Source: Morganella psychrotolerans
Lineage (GTDB): Bacteria; Pseudomonadota; Gammaproteobacteria; Enterobacterales; Enterobacteriaceae
Length of the DNA stretch: 64,000 nucleotides
Direction of reading: 5' to 3'
Assembly: GCF_001676055.1 (NCBI RefSeq)
Contig: NZ_LZEX01000045.1
Coordinates: 141,503-205,502 of the forward strand
Shown here: positions 51,324 to 59,566 of the stretch, piece by piece
Layout: each line of letters opens with the position of its first letter
Position numbering within the stretch: position 1 is the stretch's first letter
Made by a program: the position numbers and the translations under genes
The notes under the pieces: generated by a model
Databases searched by the model: none
Seen by the model: only the letters and a program-made list of their open reading frames with translations
What the model was told of the DNA's origin: nothing

Positions 51324-51355
51324 CACAAAAAACAAAGGACACCCTGTTGGTGTCC
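51324..51355 (-). terminator. terminator of bssS
   Basis: GGACACC (51337-51343) pairs with GGTGTCC (51349-51355). On the minus strand it is followed by TTTGTTTTTTGTG. Confidence 0.85.
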
Positions 51356-51376
51356 CCCTTAGATCATTTTGCTGTG

Positions 51377-51634
51377 TCAGTGCTTAATATTATCAGAACG
51401 GTTGCAATATTCGCCGGATTCTATTTTATCAATTCCGGCCTGAAGGATAGAAATCAACTGGCGGGCAACATCGGTTGTCAGCCACATCGTTTTATCGGTT
51501 TCTGCATGTTCAGGGGCCTGGGATTGGTCCCTGAGATAATGCAGGCGCAACATCATTGCATCATAACTGTCGACTGTACTGATATCCCATCCGATCACGG
51601 GGTGGGTTTGAATGACCGCTTTCTTATCGTCCAT
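51377..51634 (-). CDS. bssS: biofilm regulator BssS
   Basis: 85 residues, same length class as E. coli BssS (YceP). VIQTHPVIGWDISTVDSYDAMMLRLHYL and MWLTTDVARQLISILQAGIDKIESGEY are almost the E. coli sequence. BssS modulates biofilm and indole-linked signalling by an unclear mechanism. AGGAGG lies before the ATG. pyrC is next, as in E. coli, but the intervening dinI is missing. Confidence 0.95.
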   Translation of the reverse strand: MDDKKAVIQTHPVIGWDISTVDSYDAMMLRLHYLRDQSQAPEHAETDKTMWLTTDVARQLISILQAGIDKIESGEYCNRSDNIKH

Positions 51635-51800
51635 TGGTACCTCCTAATCATAATGCAAGATGATAATATCTGTGACTAAGAGCTAACGTCCCGTTAACAA
51701 CGGGTTTTACCAGTATAGGGCTTTTTAACAAAGTAAACAGAGGGGGAGGGACTATAATTGTGCGGAAAACAGCAAATTCGTCTTTTTTTGATATAAGAGT

Positions 51801-51833
51801 AGTGCAATAACGCGTTTTTCACCTTATTGCACT
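51801..51833. repeat. perfect 10-bp inverted repeat downstream of pyrC
   Basis: AGTGCAATAA (51801-51810) and TTATTGCACT (51824-51833) with a 13-base loop. It may be the pyrC terminator on the minus strand, though no strong T-run follows. Confidence 0.55.
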
Positions 51834-51866
51834 GATAAGTTAGATATTCATACTAAGTAAATCGGC

Positions 51867-52919
51867 TTACTTACAAATATTAACACGCCAGCGGGCATCG
51901 GTGCCGGCCAGGAAAGGGACCAGTGCATCTTCTGCTTCACCAATGGTTTCAGGAACGATTGTTTCCTCCCGCGTTAATTCAATAAACCCGTCATTTACCG
52001 GCAAGCCGTAAAATGCCGGTCCGTTGAGTGAACAGAAGGCTTCAAAATGTGCCAGTGCGCCCAGTTCCTCAAAGACGGTGGCATAAGCAGCGAGGGCGTT
52101 TGGTGCATTAAAAACACCGGCACAGCCGCAGGATGACTCTTTCCGGTGGCGTACGTGTGGTGCGCTGTCTGTTCCGAAGAAGAAACGCGGAGAGCCGCCT
52201 GCCACCGCCTGACGCAGCGCTTCCTGATGAATATTACGTTTGAGCACCGGCAGACAATACAGGTGCGGATGAATACCGCCAACCAGCATATGGTTACGGT
52301 TAAACATCAGATGCTGCGGGGTCAGTGTTGCGGCAACATTATCATCCCCGTCAAGAACATACTGAGCGGCCTCTTTGGTGGTGATGTGCTCAAACACCAC
52401 CTTCAGTGCCGGAAAATCACGACGCAGCGGGATCATCACCTGCTCAATAAAGCGCGCTTCGCGGTCAAAAATATCAATATCTGCCTGTGTCACTTCACCA
52501 TGAACCAACAGCGGCATACCGGTGCGCGACATCATCTCCAGAACCGGATAAATGTTTCTGACATCAGAGACACCGTGCGCGGAATTAGTCGTCGCATTTG
52601 CCGGATAAAGCTTACAGGCGGTAAACACCCCTTCACAAAAACCACGTTCAATTTCAGCAGCATCTGCACCATCAGTCAGGTAACAGGTCATCAGCGGGGT
52701 AAAATGGTGTCCATCCGGGACAGCGGCCAGAATACGCTCACGGTACGCTATGGCGGCATCAACTGTGGTGACCGGCGGAGCCAGATTCGGCATCACAATG
52801 GCGCGGCCGAAAAACTCACTGGTATAAGGCACAACAGTGTTGAGCATAGCACCATCACGGAAATGAATATGCCAGTCGTCAGGGCGGCGGATTTTCAGGG
52901 AAGATATTGGATGAGTCAT
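51867..52919 (-). CDS. pyrC: dihydroorotase
   Basis: 350 residues, full length for type II dihydroorotase. It cyclises carbamoyl aspartate in pyrimidine synthesis. The zinc ligands begin with DWHIHFRDG (residues 16-24). The carboxylated Lys is in [15 protein letters not shown], and later His residues lie in LLVHGE and [18 protein letters not shown] carries the catalytic Asp. GGAG lies upstream of ATG. Confidence 0.97.
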   Translation of the reverse strand: MTHPISSLKIRRPDDWHIHFRDGAMLNTVVPYTSEFFGRAIVMPNLAPPVTTVDAAIAYRERILAAVPDGHHFTPLMTCYLTDGADAAEIERGFCEGVFTACKLYPANATTNSAHGVSDVRNIYPVLEMMSRTGMPLLVHGEVTQADIDIFDREARFIEQVMIPLRRDFPALKVVFEHITTKEAAQYVLDGDDNVAATLTPQHLMFNRNHMLVGGIHPHLYCLPVLKRNIHQEALRQAVAGGSPRFFFGTDSAPHVRHRKESSCGCAGVFNAPNALAAYATVFEELGALAHFEAFCSLNGPAFYGLPVNDGFIELTREETIVPETIGEAEDALVPFLAGTDARWRVNICK

Positions 52920-53019
52920 TGAACCGGCTCCGAAATAAGTATAAGGATAACCTGATGGCGGGTGCCATAAGCCGGAGAAGGATAATAAAACGAAATGCAG
53001 GCAAATACTATCCTCTTAT

Positions 53020-53068
53020 TCATTCAGGCTGCAGGTTCCGGCCTGTACCCTGAATGACATTGGAAATA
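53020..53068. repeat. short palindrome related to the dispersed repeat family
   Basis: CATTCAGG and CCTGAATG enclose TGCAGG...CCTGTA. The right flank GAATGACATTGGAAATA matches GAATGACGTTGGGTATA of the copy at 30553-30640. It looks like a copy that has lost its centre. The remaining spacer 52920-53270 holds the pyrC promoter on the left and the toxin-antitoxin operator on the right. Confidence 0.6.
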
Positions 53069-53205
53069 GGTTAATTTGATTTTTGCGTTACACGCCATAA
53101 ATCGGTTTATCTGTTACTGAAAATCGCCCGTCTTATCTGAATACAGATTCTGTTTGTTACCGTTGCGCCATATAGCCTGGCTGCGATTGTTATAAGATCC
53201 TCATT

Positions 53206-53249
53206 ATTGCTTTACACCTATATTGCTTTACAGCGATATAGCTTATAAT
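53206..53249 (+). promoter_or_regulatory. promoter/operator of the antitoxin operon
   Basis: Two tandem 16-bp units, ATTGCTTTACACCTAT (53206-53221) and ATTGCTTTACAGCGAT (53222-53237), precede a perfect TATAAT (53244-53249). TTGCTT at 53223-53228 could be the -35 element at 15-bp spacing. Repeats overlapping the promoter are what a HigA-type autorepressor would bind (inference). Confidence 0.6.
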
Positions 53250-53270
53250 CTATATTAGTGAGGATGCACT

Positions 53271-53339
53271 GTGTGGACGATTGCGCAGGCAGACCGTGAG
53301 TTCACTGACTGGCTGAATGCACTAAAGAACAGGAGGTAA
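53271..53339 (+). pseudogene. HigB-like toxin remnant (22 codons)
   Basis: GTG 53271 opens a 22-codon frame (VWTIAQADREFTDWLNALK, then NRR-stop) that looks like the first strand and helix of a HigB/Gp49-type RelE-superfamily toxin. Family members are about 100 residues. The rest is gone, and the end AGGAGGTAA serves as ribosome binding site for the antitoxin. Probably an internal deletion that spared the antitoxin's translation signals. Confidence 0.6.
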
Positions 53340-53341
53340 AG

Positions 53342-53644
53342 ATGGGGAAATCACTGGAGCAACTGCTTGCGGATGAAACACCTGAAGTGGTCGCTGATGC
53401 AAAAGCGATGGCAACAGAGATATTGCTTAATATCCACCTTGCCCAATTACGGGAGCGGGTACAAAAAACCCAGGTGGAAATGGCGCAGGCACTGGGAATC
53501 AAGCAACCGACGGTTGCCGGAATGGAAAAACCGGGGCGTGATCTGAAATTATCGACGCTCAGACGCTATGTTGATGCGATAGGTGGCAAACTAAATATTG
53601 ATATTGAACTGCCGGATGGTTCACATCATACATTTATAGTGTGA
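53342..53644 (+). CDS. HigA-like XRE-family antitoxin
   Basis: 100 residues with an XRE helix-turn-helix: LRERVQKTQVEMAQALGIKQPTVAGMEKPGRDLKLSTLRRYVDAIGGKLNIDIELPDG (about residues 37-94). This is the layout of HigA-type antitoxins in toxin-first operons. It has a strong AGGAGG ribosome binding site that overlaps the end of the remnant toxin frame. Without an intact toxin it may survive as an orphan repressor. Confidence 0.85.
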   Translation: MGKSLEQLLADETPEVVADAKAMATEILLNIHLAQLRERVQKTQVEMAQALGIKQPTVAGMEKPGRDLKLSTLRRYVDAIGGKLNIDIELPDGSHHTFIV

Positions 53645-53782
53645 AAAATGAGGGATTTACTAATAGATCGGGACAGAAACGCAGGGTAAATTAATACAGG
53701 ATAATGATATGACATTGTCCTGACGGGAACGGAACAGCAACAAAGAAATATCCCGTCATTACATTAAAAACAAGGAGTTACT

Positions 53783-54199
53783 ATGAATTATCATTGTCAG
53801 GAAGGCGCATTTTCTCTGCCGACTTCAGATTATCTGGACAGCAGCGCTCATATTCTGAAATTTCCGTCTCTGGATGCCACATTGACACTCACCCGTGACC
53901 AGCTGCCGCAAGGGCTGACTGTCACGGAGTATCTTTGCGCACAAATCACACAATTACAACAGAACATGACGCTTCACGGGCTGACAGAGTACACGCCATT
54001 TCATACTGTTGAACAGATAGCCGGTATCGAATTTTATTGTGAGCCGGAGCAGCAGGGGATGCATCTCTATCAGTATGTTGCCGCTTATGATTTGACCAGT
54101 ACGCTACTGGTTATGACCTATTGCCAGATCCGTCCGTTTACAGAGGCGGATTTACAGCACTGGCAGACACTGAAACTGAACTTTGCCCGCAGACCATAA
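53783..54199 (+). CDS. DUF1795/DcrB-like protein, probable Eag-type T6SS chaperone
   Basis: A 138-residue soluble protein with the DUF1795 pattern: Y-E-FxLP start (YHCQEGAFSLPTSDYLDSSAHILKFP), LTRDQLPQGLTVTEYLCAQITQLQQNM, and MHLYQYVAAYDLTSTLLVMTYCQI. Eag proteins of this family bind the N-terminal membrane helices of Rhs and similar effectors before type VI loading. No VgrG, Rhs or effector gene is in the window, so it is solitary. AAGGAG lies before ATG 53783. Confidence 0.75.
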   Translation: MNYHCQEGAFSLPTSDYLDSSAHILKFPSLDATLTLTRDQLPQGLTVTEYLCAQITQLQQNMTLHGLTEYTPFHTVEQIAGIEFYCEPEQQGMHLYQYVAAYDLTSTLLVMTYCQIRPFTEADLQHWQTLKLNFARRP

Positions 54200-54256
54200 A
54201 GGGCAGGCAACAACAAACCACGGTTTAAAACAGATATCTGTCAGGCAGAAAAGCAA

Positions 54257-54281
54257 AAAGCCCGCTCATTGAGCGGGCTTT
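54257..54281 (+). terminator. terminator after the Eag-like gene
   Basis: AAAGCCCGCTC (54257-54267) and GAGCGGGCTTT (54271-54281) form a perfect 11-bp stem with a 3-base loop. Confidence 0.92.
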
Positions 54282-54287
54282 AAAAGT

Positions 54288-54321
54288 TGGCTCTCTGACT
54301 GGGATCGCCTTTGCCAGTAAC
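54288..54321 (-). other. degenerate tRNA-Asn 3'-end-like sequence, candidate island attachment site
   Basis: TGGCTCTCTGACTGG (54288-54302) matches the reverse complement of the enterobacterial tRNA-Asn 3' end (TGGCTCCTCTGACTGG) with one base missing. CCAGTAAC follows in the position of the other T-stem strand, but the loop is 11 bases instead of 7. No tRNA body follows. It sits exactly where conserved chromosome gives way to defence genes. Confidence 0.5.
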
Positions 54322-54459
54322 TAGCTAATAAAGAAGATAAATCTAAAATTCCTTCCTGTCAAGACCACCAAAATGACCACCTTTAAGGCATTCGACTGGG
54401 ATGATGTGCCATAGAACAGTCATTCTCGAGACTTAGTTACTACAAACATGGAAACACAT

Positions 54460-57030
54460 TCAAGAACTTGAACTATTATGTCCAATAAGCTTTTCGAGTT
54501 CATATGCTTCAGAAACACCGAGACTAACGAGCTTACCAATGACCATATTCATCCTATGGAGTAGTATATTTTTGTCCTTAAGGAATGATGGTTCTTCTGT
54601 CATAAACGCAAAAAGCCATTCAATAATCCTGCTGCCGAATCTGTACTCGACCCAAATTATTTTGTCATTGGGTAGTCGATCAAGCCACGCTTCGGCCGCC
54701 AATAATAGAAAGTCTAGGTTTCGTGAATCGTGTGATATGGATAGAGTATTCATAACACACTTCGCTAAAAATGGAGTCGGGCCGCCATTTAATAAAGGTT
54801 TTAGGACGTCTAGTAGAGGCATGGCCCTTTCAAACTCTGATCGCAAAATGTAGCTTTCCGTATTGCCGGAAGAATTAAGGGTGTTAATAAAAAGAGTCGC
54901 GATTATACCACTAAGGTTTACATCAATGGATATTTGTCCAAGTATTGGAGGATGATACCATCGTTGCAGACATAGTAAACGGTTTACTATTCTCTTGCGA
55001 AGCTCTACAGGGCGTGTGGACGGACGTGTAGAGTCTTTTAAATACCATGCATCAGTGGTTTGAATCAGAATCTCCGCGACGTCACAAAAAGAGCTATCTG
55101 GTAATTCTTCAATCATCCTTAAATTTTCGTCGAACCGTTTTTCATCATTTTTAATTAGTTCATTTGCTAAGATGGTATAGAATTCATTATTCCATTCCCT
55201 TGATGCACTTACATGGACAGTATCAAGTGGTTGACCTAGCCCATTCATTGTTGCTGACCATCGGGTATAATTGTCGATAATCTCTGAACTCCAAGCTGGA
55301 GGCGATATTTCTCTGGCAATAAGAGCTAGCCAAAGTGCTGCCGCTCTACTATCGGTGTGAATATGTTTCACAAGGCTGGATGTAGTGCTGCTCTCGTTTA
55401 AATCTTGAAGTACCTCTGGTTCTGGGGCTCTGGCGGGCAAAAGTGTGGTCTCGCTCGGATTATCATCTGCAAAAATAGGCCACAATGGCTCAGAAAGTCC
55501 ATCCAACCAAGCGATTTCAGCTTCAACTGCAAGACGGTCGCCTTCCATTTTCAATTGCACGTAAGGCTCGGTATTTTTTTTGGCCTTGTCCCAAGGGTGG
55601 TACCACCAATTGTTAGCCTTGAAGGCTATGCGGATGGCTGATTTTAGTAATAGCGAATCATTAGCATTAATGATGTTTGAGTTGGTTGATAAGGCTATTG
55701 CAGTGCAGCAGTCACCTCGTGTAGCTGTGCTTAGTAGTGCGTTTCGATCCTTCTCATAGTGAAGACGGCACCACAGATGAACTTGGGCCATTGCTGCGAG
55801 AGCCTGTTTGCTGTATTCATGCATTTTTTCTGAGGGTGAGTAGCGTTCATCGCCTGCAGCGAATATTTGTAGTATTACTTCGCGCACCCATGATTCATAT
55901 TTTTTTAATAGAAAATCATCGCCGTCACGAACTATGAGCATTGCAACGGCTGCCAACTTCGTCGATGTAGAATTAAGTGCATCGGAATCGATATTGTTTG
56001 GTAAAATTTTTTGCATTAGTTCTGCAGCTTCGCGTGCGAGTTCAGTAGAACCATGGGCCGCATCGCTTATGGCAATATTTATTTGTCTATTGATGTCAAC
56101 TGAGCGGAAATGTTTTTTAATCTTTTCAAGATGTTCCACTTCCACCGTTGGAGCTTGGTACAGTAAGTTGCTATCTACTAAAATCCAATTACGAGGGTCT
56201 AAGATATTCAGCGCATGGAAACCCATAAATGCCGGATCGTCAAAGCCCGATAGGTTTCCATAGTAACCTAGCTTGGCTACAGAGGTTTCTAGCTGCAATC
56301 GGATGCGTTTCGATGTTTCATCATTAGTGAAGTAATTAGCTAGATAGTATTCCAAGCAATTGAATTGTAGGGGGTTCGATTTGACGTTGGTGAGTATTAC
56401 CTTTCCTTCTGGCTCAAGATTACTCCCAGGTCCTGTATACATAGAATTTTCAAATGATGTTCTGCCGAAATCAGTCGACAGAAGTTCTGGGCAAGTGATA
56501 AAGGGTATTAGCAACTCTTGACTTTCTGGCCAATTTGAAAGCAGAAGATCGACCGCAACTAAGATAAATGCCGCACAACTTCCAATATGGCCGAGAACAT
56601 CTCCGATAACGGTATTTAACGGCTCACCTGCTTGGATACGATTGTCCCCCCATAGCTTTAGAGCCATGAGTGCAGATGCTGTAGAAGATTTAGGTGCCTG
56701 ACCGTGTGACCAGAAATAAGTTTCGGTCCAAGGGAAAAACCTCGGGCCGTTGTCAAAGACGAGAGTGATACCGTTTTTTCCCTGTTGCTCGCCACTAAAT
56801 TGCAGAGTGACCGATTCATTAACTAAAGTTTGTACCAGCTCAAGACCTATTACTGGAGCTTTTTCTAATAGACTGAGGAATGGTTGGTGTGTGGGGGAAG
56901 GTGGAGTGTACAGGCTTTCGTGGAATCTTTCAGCCGAATCAGAATCTAGACATGTTTTTGACAATCCAGTCTGGGTTTTAGGTACTATCAAGCTTGCTGA
57001 AACCAAATCCGCAAATTCTTGAGGTGTCAC
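54460..57030 (-). CDS. Avs-like STAND protein, C-terminal sensor half (second frame)
   Basis: 856 residues from the GTG at 57030, but the frame is open back to 57078, right at an A9 run. No ribosome binding site precedes the GTG. The sequence is mostly alpha-helical with no catalytic motif that I recognise, consistent with the repeat-rich C-terminal sensor of large STAND proteins. Segments such as AVAMLIVRDGDDFLLKKYESWVREV and LDFLLLAAEAWLDRLP look like HEAT/TPR-type helices. It reads on smoothly from the upstream frame (LLEQKK / FSTLVNLRPASS...). I infer that both frames encode one protein of about 1,700 residues. The base composition is clearly more AT-rich than the neighbouring chromosome. 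Confidence 0.75.
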   Translation of the reverse strand: MTPQEFADLVSASLIVPKTQTGLSKTCLDSDSAERFHESLYTPPSPTHQPFLSLLEKAPVIGLELVQTLVNESVTLQFSGEQQGKNGITLVFDNGPRFFPWTETYFWSHGQAPKSSTASALMALKLWGDNRIQAGEPLNTVIGDVLGHIGSCAAFILVAVDLLLSNWPESQELLIPFITCPELLSTDFGRTSFENSMYTGPGSNLEPEGKVILTNVKSNPLQFNCLEYYLANYFTNDETSKRIRLQLETSVAKLGYYGNLSGFDDPAFMGFHALNILDPRNWILVDSNLLYQAPTVEVEHLEKIKKHFRSVDINRQINIAISDAAHGSTELAREAAELMQKILPNNIDSDALNSTSTKLAAVAMLIVRDGDDFLLKKYESWVREVILQIFAAGDERYSPSEKMHEYSKQALAAMAQVHLWCRLHYEKDRNALLSTATRGDCCTAIALSTNSNIINANDSLLLKSAIRIAFKANNWWYHPWDKAKKNTEPYVQLKMEGDRLAVEAEIAWLDGLSEPLWPIFADDNPSETTLLPARAPEPEVLQDLNESSTTSSLVKHIHTDSRAAALWLALIAREISPPAWSSEIIDNYTRWSATMNGLGQPLDTVHVSASREWNNEFYTILANELIKNDEKRFDENLRMIEELPDSSFCDVAEILIQTTDAWYLKDSTRPSTRPVELRKRIVNRLLCLQRWYHPPILGQISIDVNLSGIIATLFINTLNSSGNTESYILRSEFERAMPLLDVLKPLLNGGPTPFLAKCVMNTLSISHDSRNLDFLLLAAEAWLDRLPNDKIIWVEYRFGSRIIEWLFAFMTEEPSFLKDKNILLHRMNMVIGKLVSLGVSEAYELEKLIGHNSSSS

Positions 57031-59566
57031 GCCCGCGATGATGGAACTTGCAGGACGTAAATTTACAAGCGTAGAGAATTTTTTTTTGCTCTAATAACGC
57101 TTTTAAATAGGTTTTAAGGCGAACAGGTATGTAACTGGAAAAAGTTAAAGATGTGATCCTTAATCTTTCCAGCATACGATAGTGCTCAATCGATAAGTTT
57201 CTAGTTTGCGCTCCGGGAATACTGATATTGCTATCTGGATCATCAAGTTTTACCAACCAGTCAAAGAGCATGTTGCCTGTAGCCTCTGCGATTACGGGAA
57301 TTTTTTGAAATAGTAAAAGTAGAGTCTCTACTAGCGCTAAGATGGATGCGATTGCCTGAATTGGGATTTCAGCCGCATGTCGTATGCACCATATTAAAAG
57401 TTTTAAAGCGGAATCAGAAGATGCAATTCTAATTTCTTTAGGAATTGAGGAAGCCCACATTATTAATTCTTCCGATTTCCCTGATACAAAGTCGGCAGGA
57501 GGTACGGTCTCAATGGTTGTAATTGCAATAGATAGTTCTATGAGTAATGAACCGTTATTCACGAGGAGTATCTGACTGCAACGTTCGAGCTGTTCTTGGG
57601 AAAGTTCTGAGCGAATGATCGCCATGAGTGCTTCTCTCCGCCAAGAGCTATGAGCTCCTGGGGGGGATAGTTTCTCAAGTAATCTTAGCCATGAGTTACA
57701 ATCTGGATTGAGCTCAAGTGCAAAACGACCGGCGAATTCTATGCCTCGTGATATTTTTGGTGATGTTGGCACTTCAAGATTTAGTCTGGATAATATGCCG
57801 TCTTCTTCCTGAAGCCTTGCACCGATTGCCCAATCACGAAGCACATCGTGGTAAAAGCGTAAGTGATCTCTATTTGGCTCGATCAAACTCTGCGAATCAA
57901 GTAAGTGTGAACGCGCAGGTGAATCGTCGTAAACGTTTAATAAATCGCGGCCCGCAAGTGTAGCTTCCGCTATCCTGGCAATTAACCGCTGAGCGGCTCG
58001 TAGAACTACTGGATCTGCATTATCGGCTGATTTCCACCATTGTTGGGCGAGTGTTACCTCAGAGTGTACTTTCGCGACTGATGGAACTTTAAGTAATCGT
58101 GAAAGCCTATACAAATTGCGAGCGATGCTCGAGGCTGGGTGGCTTGATTTTAGAAGTAAGCCAAGTTCAGGTGCGAGAATACGCAAAGTCTTTACTTCTT
58201 CTTCATCAAGCTCATTAACGATTATTGTTTGAGGCTGGCCGAGCGTTGATATGACATCGGGCGCAAGCCAGCTTTCAGTTTCGGAATTAAAATGAAGGCG
58301 TGATGTTGCAACAACTGAAAATCCATTGGTCACAGCAATCTCCCGCAGTAGGTCATTAATCGTTCTGCGCTGTGCTGGGGATGTGAACATCTCAAGGCTA
58401 TCAATAAAAAGGACTCCGCCGCCGCTAACAGCGAGATCATTCAGAAACTCTTTTAAAGTCGTCCGAATGTTTAATACCTGTGATAATGCAGCCCAACCAC
58501 CTTCAGGAGTGGTCAGTGGGTCAAGTACGAGAACCAATGCTTCGCTGATGATACGTTCAGCAGCATTTCTGAGTACAGCTGATTTACCGACACCTGGCCC
58601 GCCTTTGATTTCTACAAAGCGGTGTTCATCTAAAGCTTTCTCGAGTAAAGCTACAGCTCGAAGTCTAGGAAGATGTATGCCTGCGATTGTATTACCTATG
58701 TCGGCGAGGGATTGACAGGATAATTCAGCCATCCTTTCACGAGCTATATAGAATTTTTTGTCGCTGAGGAGTCGAAAACCCCGTCCGATAAGAATATTTT
58801 GAAGTGTTAGGCGATCTATGACTCTACCTGTCTTGGCTGACTCCAGTGATATCTCGATCAGATTGCTCCAGAGTGCTTCACTTCTGCTCTCGTCTTCTGG
58901 TGAGAGTATCTGTTTGGATATCGACAATACGTGGGTGTGAGCCAGCGGAGAACATGATTCGAAGTCAAATTCTAAGATCAAAAACCGTTTGAAAATTTTC
59001 CAAATCGTTTCATCATCTTTGGGAACACCCGCTGCAATTAGGTTGGTTTGGAAGGTCTTGCTGAACTTTCGCATTTCGGCACCGTAAATGCCTTTATTAT
59101 CAAGACGTTGGAAGAATTGAACGCCATTCTGAGCCGTACGCGCCCATTTAAGAACATCTTGGTAGGGACCTGAGATGGCTTTACTCGTGCGCTGTGTTGC
59201 AACAGCAAGACGATGTCGTTCTTCTGGGATATCTTTTGTGAAGCTTTTAGCTATCTGCTCGCAAACTTCTTTGAAGACTGAGTCCCTAGGTGAGAATGTG
59301 ATCGTGCGCTTCGATTGGATTTCTAAAAGCGTTTTACCTGATGCAGACATGCCTTGCATATACAGATCATCAAGCGCGTAGCCGAGATCTTTACCCTGGA
59401 AACCAACACTCAAGATACGTGAACCTGGTAATCCACGGGGCTCAGTATTTGCGAGCAGTGTAATAAGATAGAATGCTCCCACTTGCCCCTCTATATAAAC
59501 CCCTGCGCCGCCTCGCCCAACGGGACTTGAGCCGTTAGTTGCATCAATCGCTTCATCGTCGGACAT
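56978..59566 (-). CDS. Avs-like STAND NTPase with N-terminal PD-(D/E)XK nuclease (first frame)
   Basis: 862 residues. The N-terminus GGAGVYIEGQVGAFYLITLLA resembles the start of Cap4/Mrr-type nuclease domains. The catalytic PD-(D/E)XK pattern is LDD (Asp66/67) followed by EIQSK (Gln84-x-Lys86). The STAND ATPase has Walker A GGPGVGKSA (residues 322-330) and Walker B GVLFIDSLEMF (Asp389), then VVATSR as sensor. A winged-helix-like stretch (FYHDVLRDWAIG) and helical repeats follow. Avs proteins recognise phage proteins, oligomerise and cleave DNA. After residue 829 the frame passes an A9 run and its last 33 residues (ILYACKFTSCKFHHRGRD...) look out of frame. No second defence-type subunit is needed for Avs. 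The start ATG 59566 has AAGGAG 13 bases upstream. Confidence 0.78.
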   Translation of the reverse strand: MSDDEAIDATNGSSPVGRGGAGVYIEGQVGAFYLITLLANTEPRGLPGSRILSVGFQGKDLGYALDDLYMQGMSASGKTLLEIQSKRTITFSPRDSVFKEVCEQIAKSFTKDIPEERHRLAVATQRTSKAISGPYQDVLKWARTAQNGVQFFQRLDNKGIYGAEMRKFSKTFQTNLIAAGVPKDDETIWKIFKRFLILEFDFESCSPLAHTHVLSISKQILSPEDESRSEALWSNLIEISLESAKTGRVIDRLTLQNILIGRGFRLLSDKKFYIARERMAELSCQSLADIGNTIAGIHLPRLRAVALLEKALDEHRFVEIKGGPGVGKSAVLRNAAERIISEALVLVLDPLTTPEGGWAALSQVLNIRTTLKEFLNDLAVSGGGVLFIDSLEMFTSPAQRRTINDLLREIAVTNGFSVVATSRLHFNSETESWLAPDVISTLGQPQTIIVNELDEEEVKTLRILAPELGLLLKSSHPASSIARNLYRLSRLLKVPSVAKVHSEVTLAQQWWKSADNADPVVLRAAQRLIARIAEATLAGRDLLNVYDDSPARSHLLDSQSLIEPNRDHLRFYHDVLRDWAIGARLQEEDGILSRLNLEVPTSPKISRGIEFAGRFALELNPDCNSWLRLLEKLSPPGAHSSWRREALMAIIRSELSQEQLERCSQILLVNNGSLLIELSIAITTIETVPPADFVSGKSEELIMWASSIPKEIRIASSDSALKLLIWCIRHAAEIPIQAIASILALVETLLLLFQKIPVIAEATGNMLFDWLVKLDDPDSNISIPGAQTRNLSIEHYRMLERLRITSLTFSSYIPVRLKTYLKALLEQKKILYACKFTSCKFHHRGRDTSRICGFGFSKLDST
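57079..57087 (-). other. A9 homopolymer at the frame switch of the Avs-like gene
   Basis: Nine T on the plus strand (A9 in the mRNA: GAG-C-A9-TTC). Frame 1 reads CAA AAA AAA ATT; the downstream frame starts TTC right after the run. With eight A (or eleven) the two frames fuse into a 1,701-residue protein. It is either an indel, a phase-variable switch, a transcriptional slippage site, or an assembly error. Confidence 0.9.

Noticed and set aside
54288..54321. A functional tRNA-Asn gene on the minus strand
   Set aside because: Only the 3' end and T-stem are present. The loop is 11 bases and no anticodon or D arm follows.
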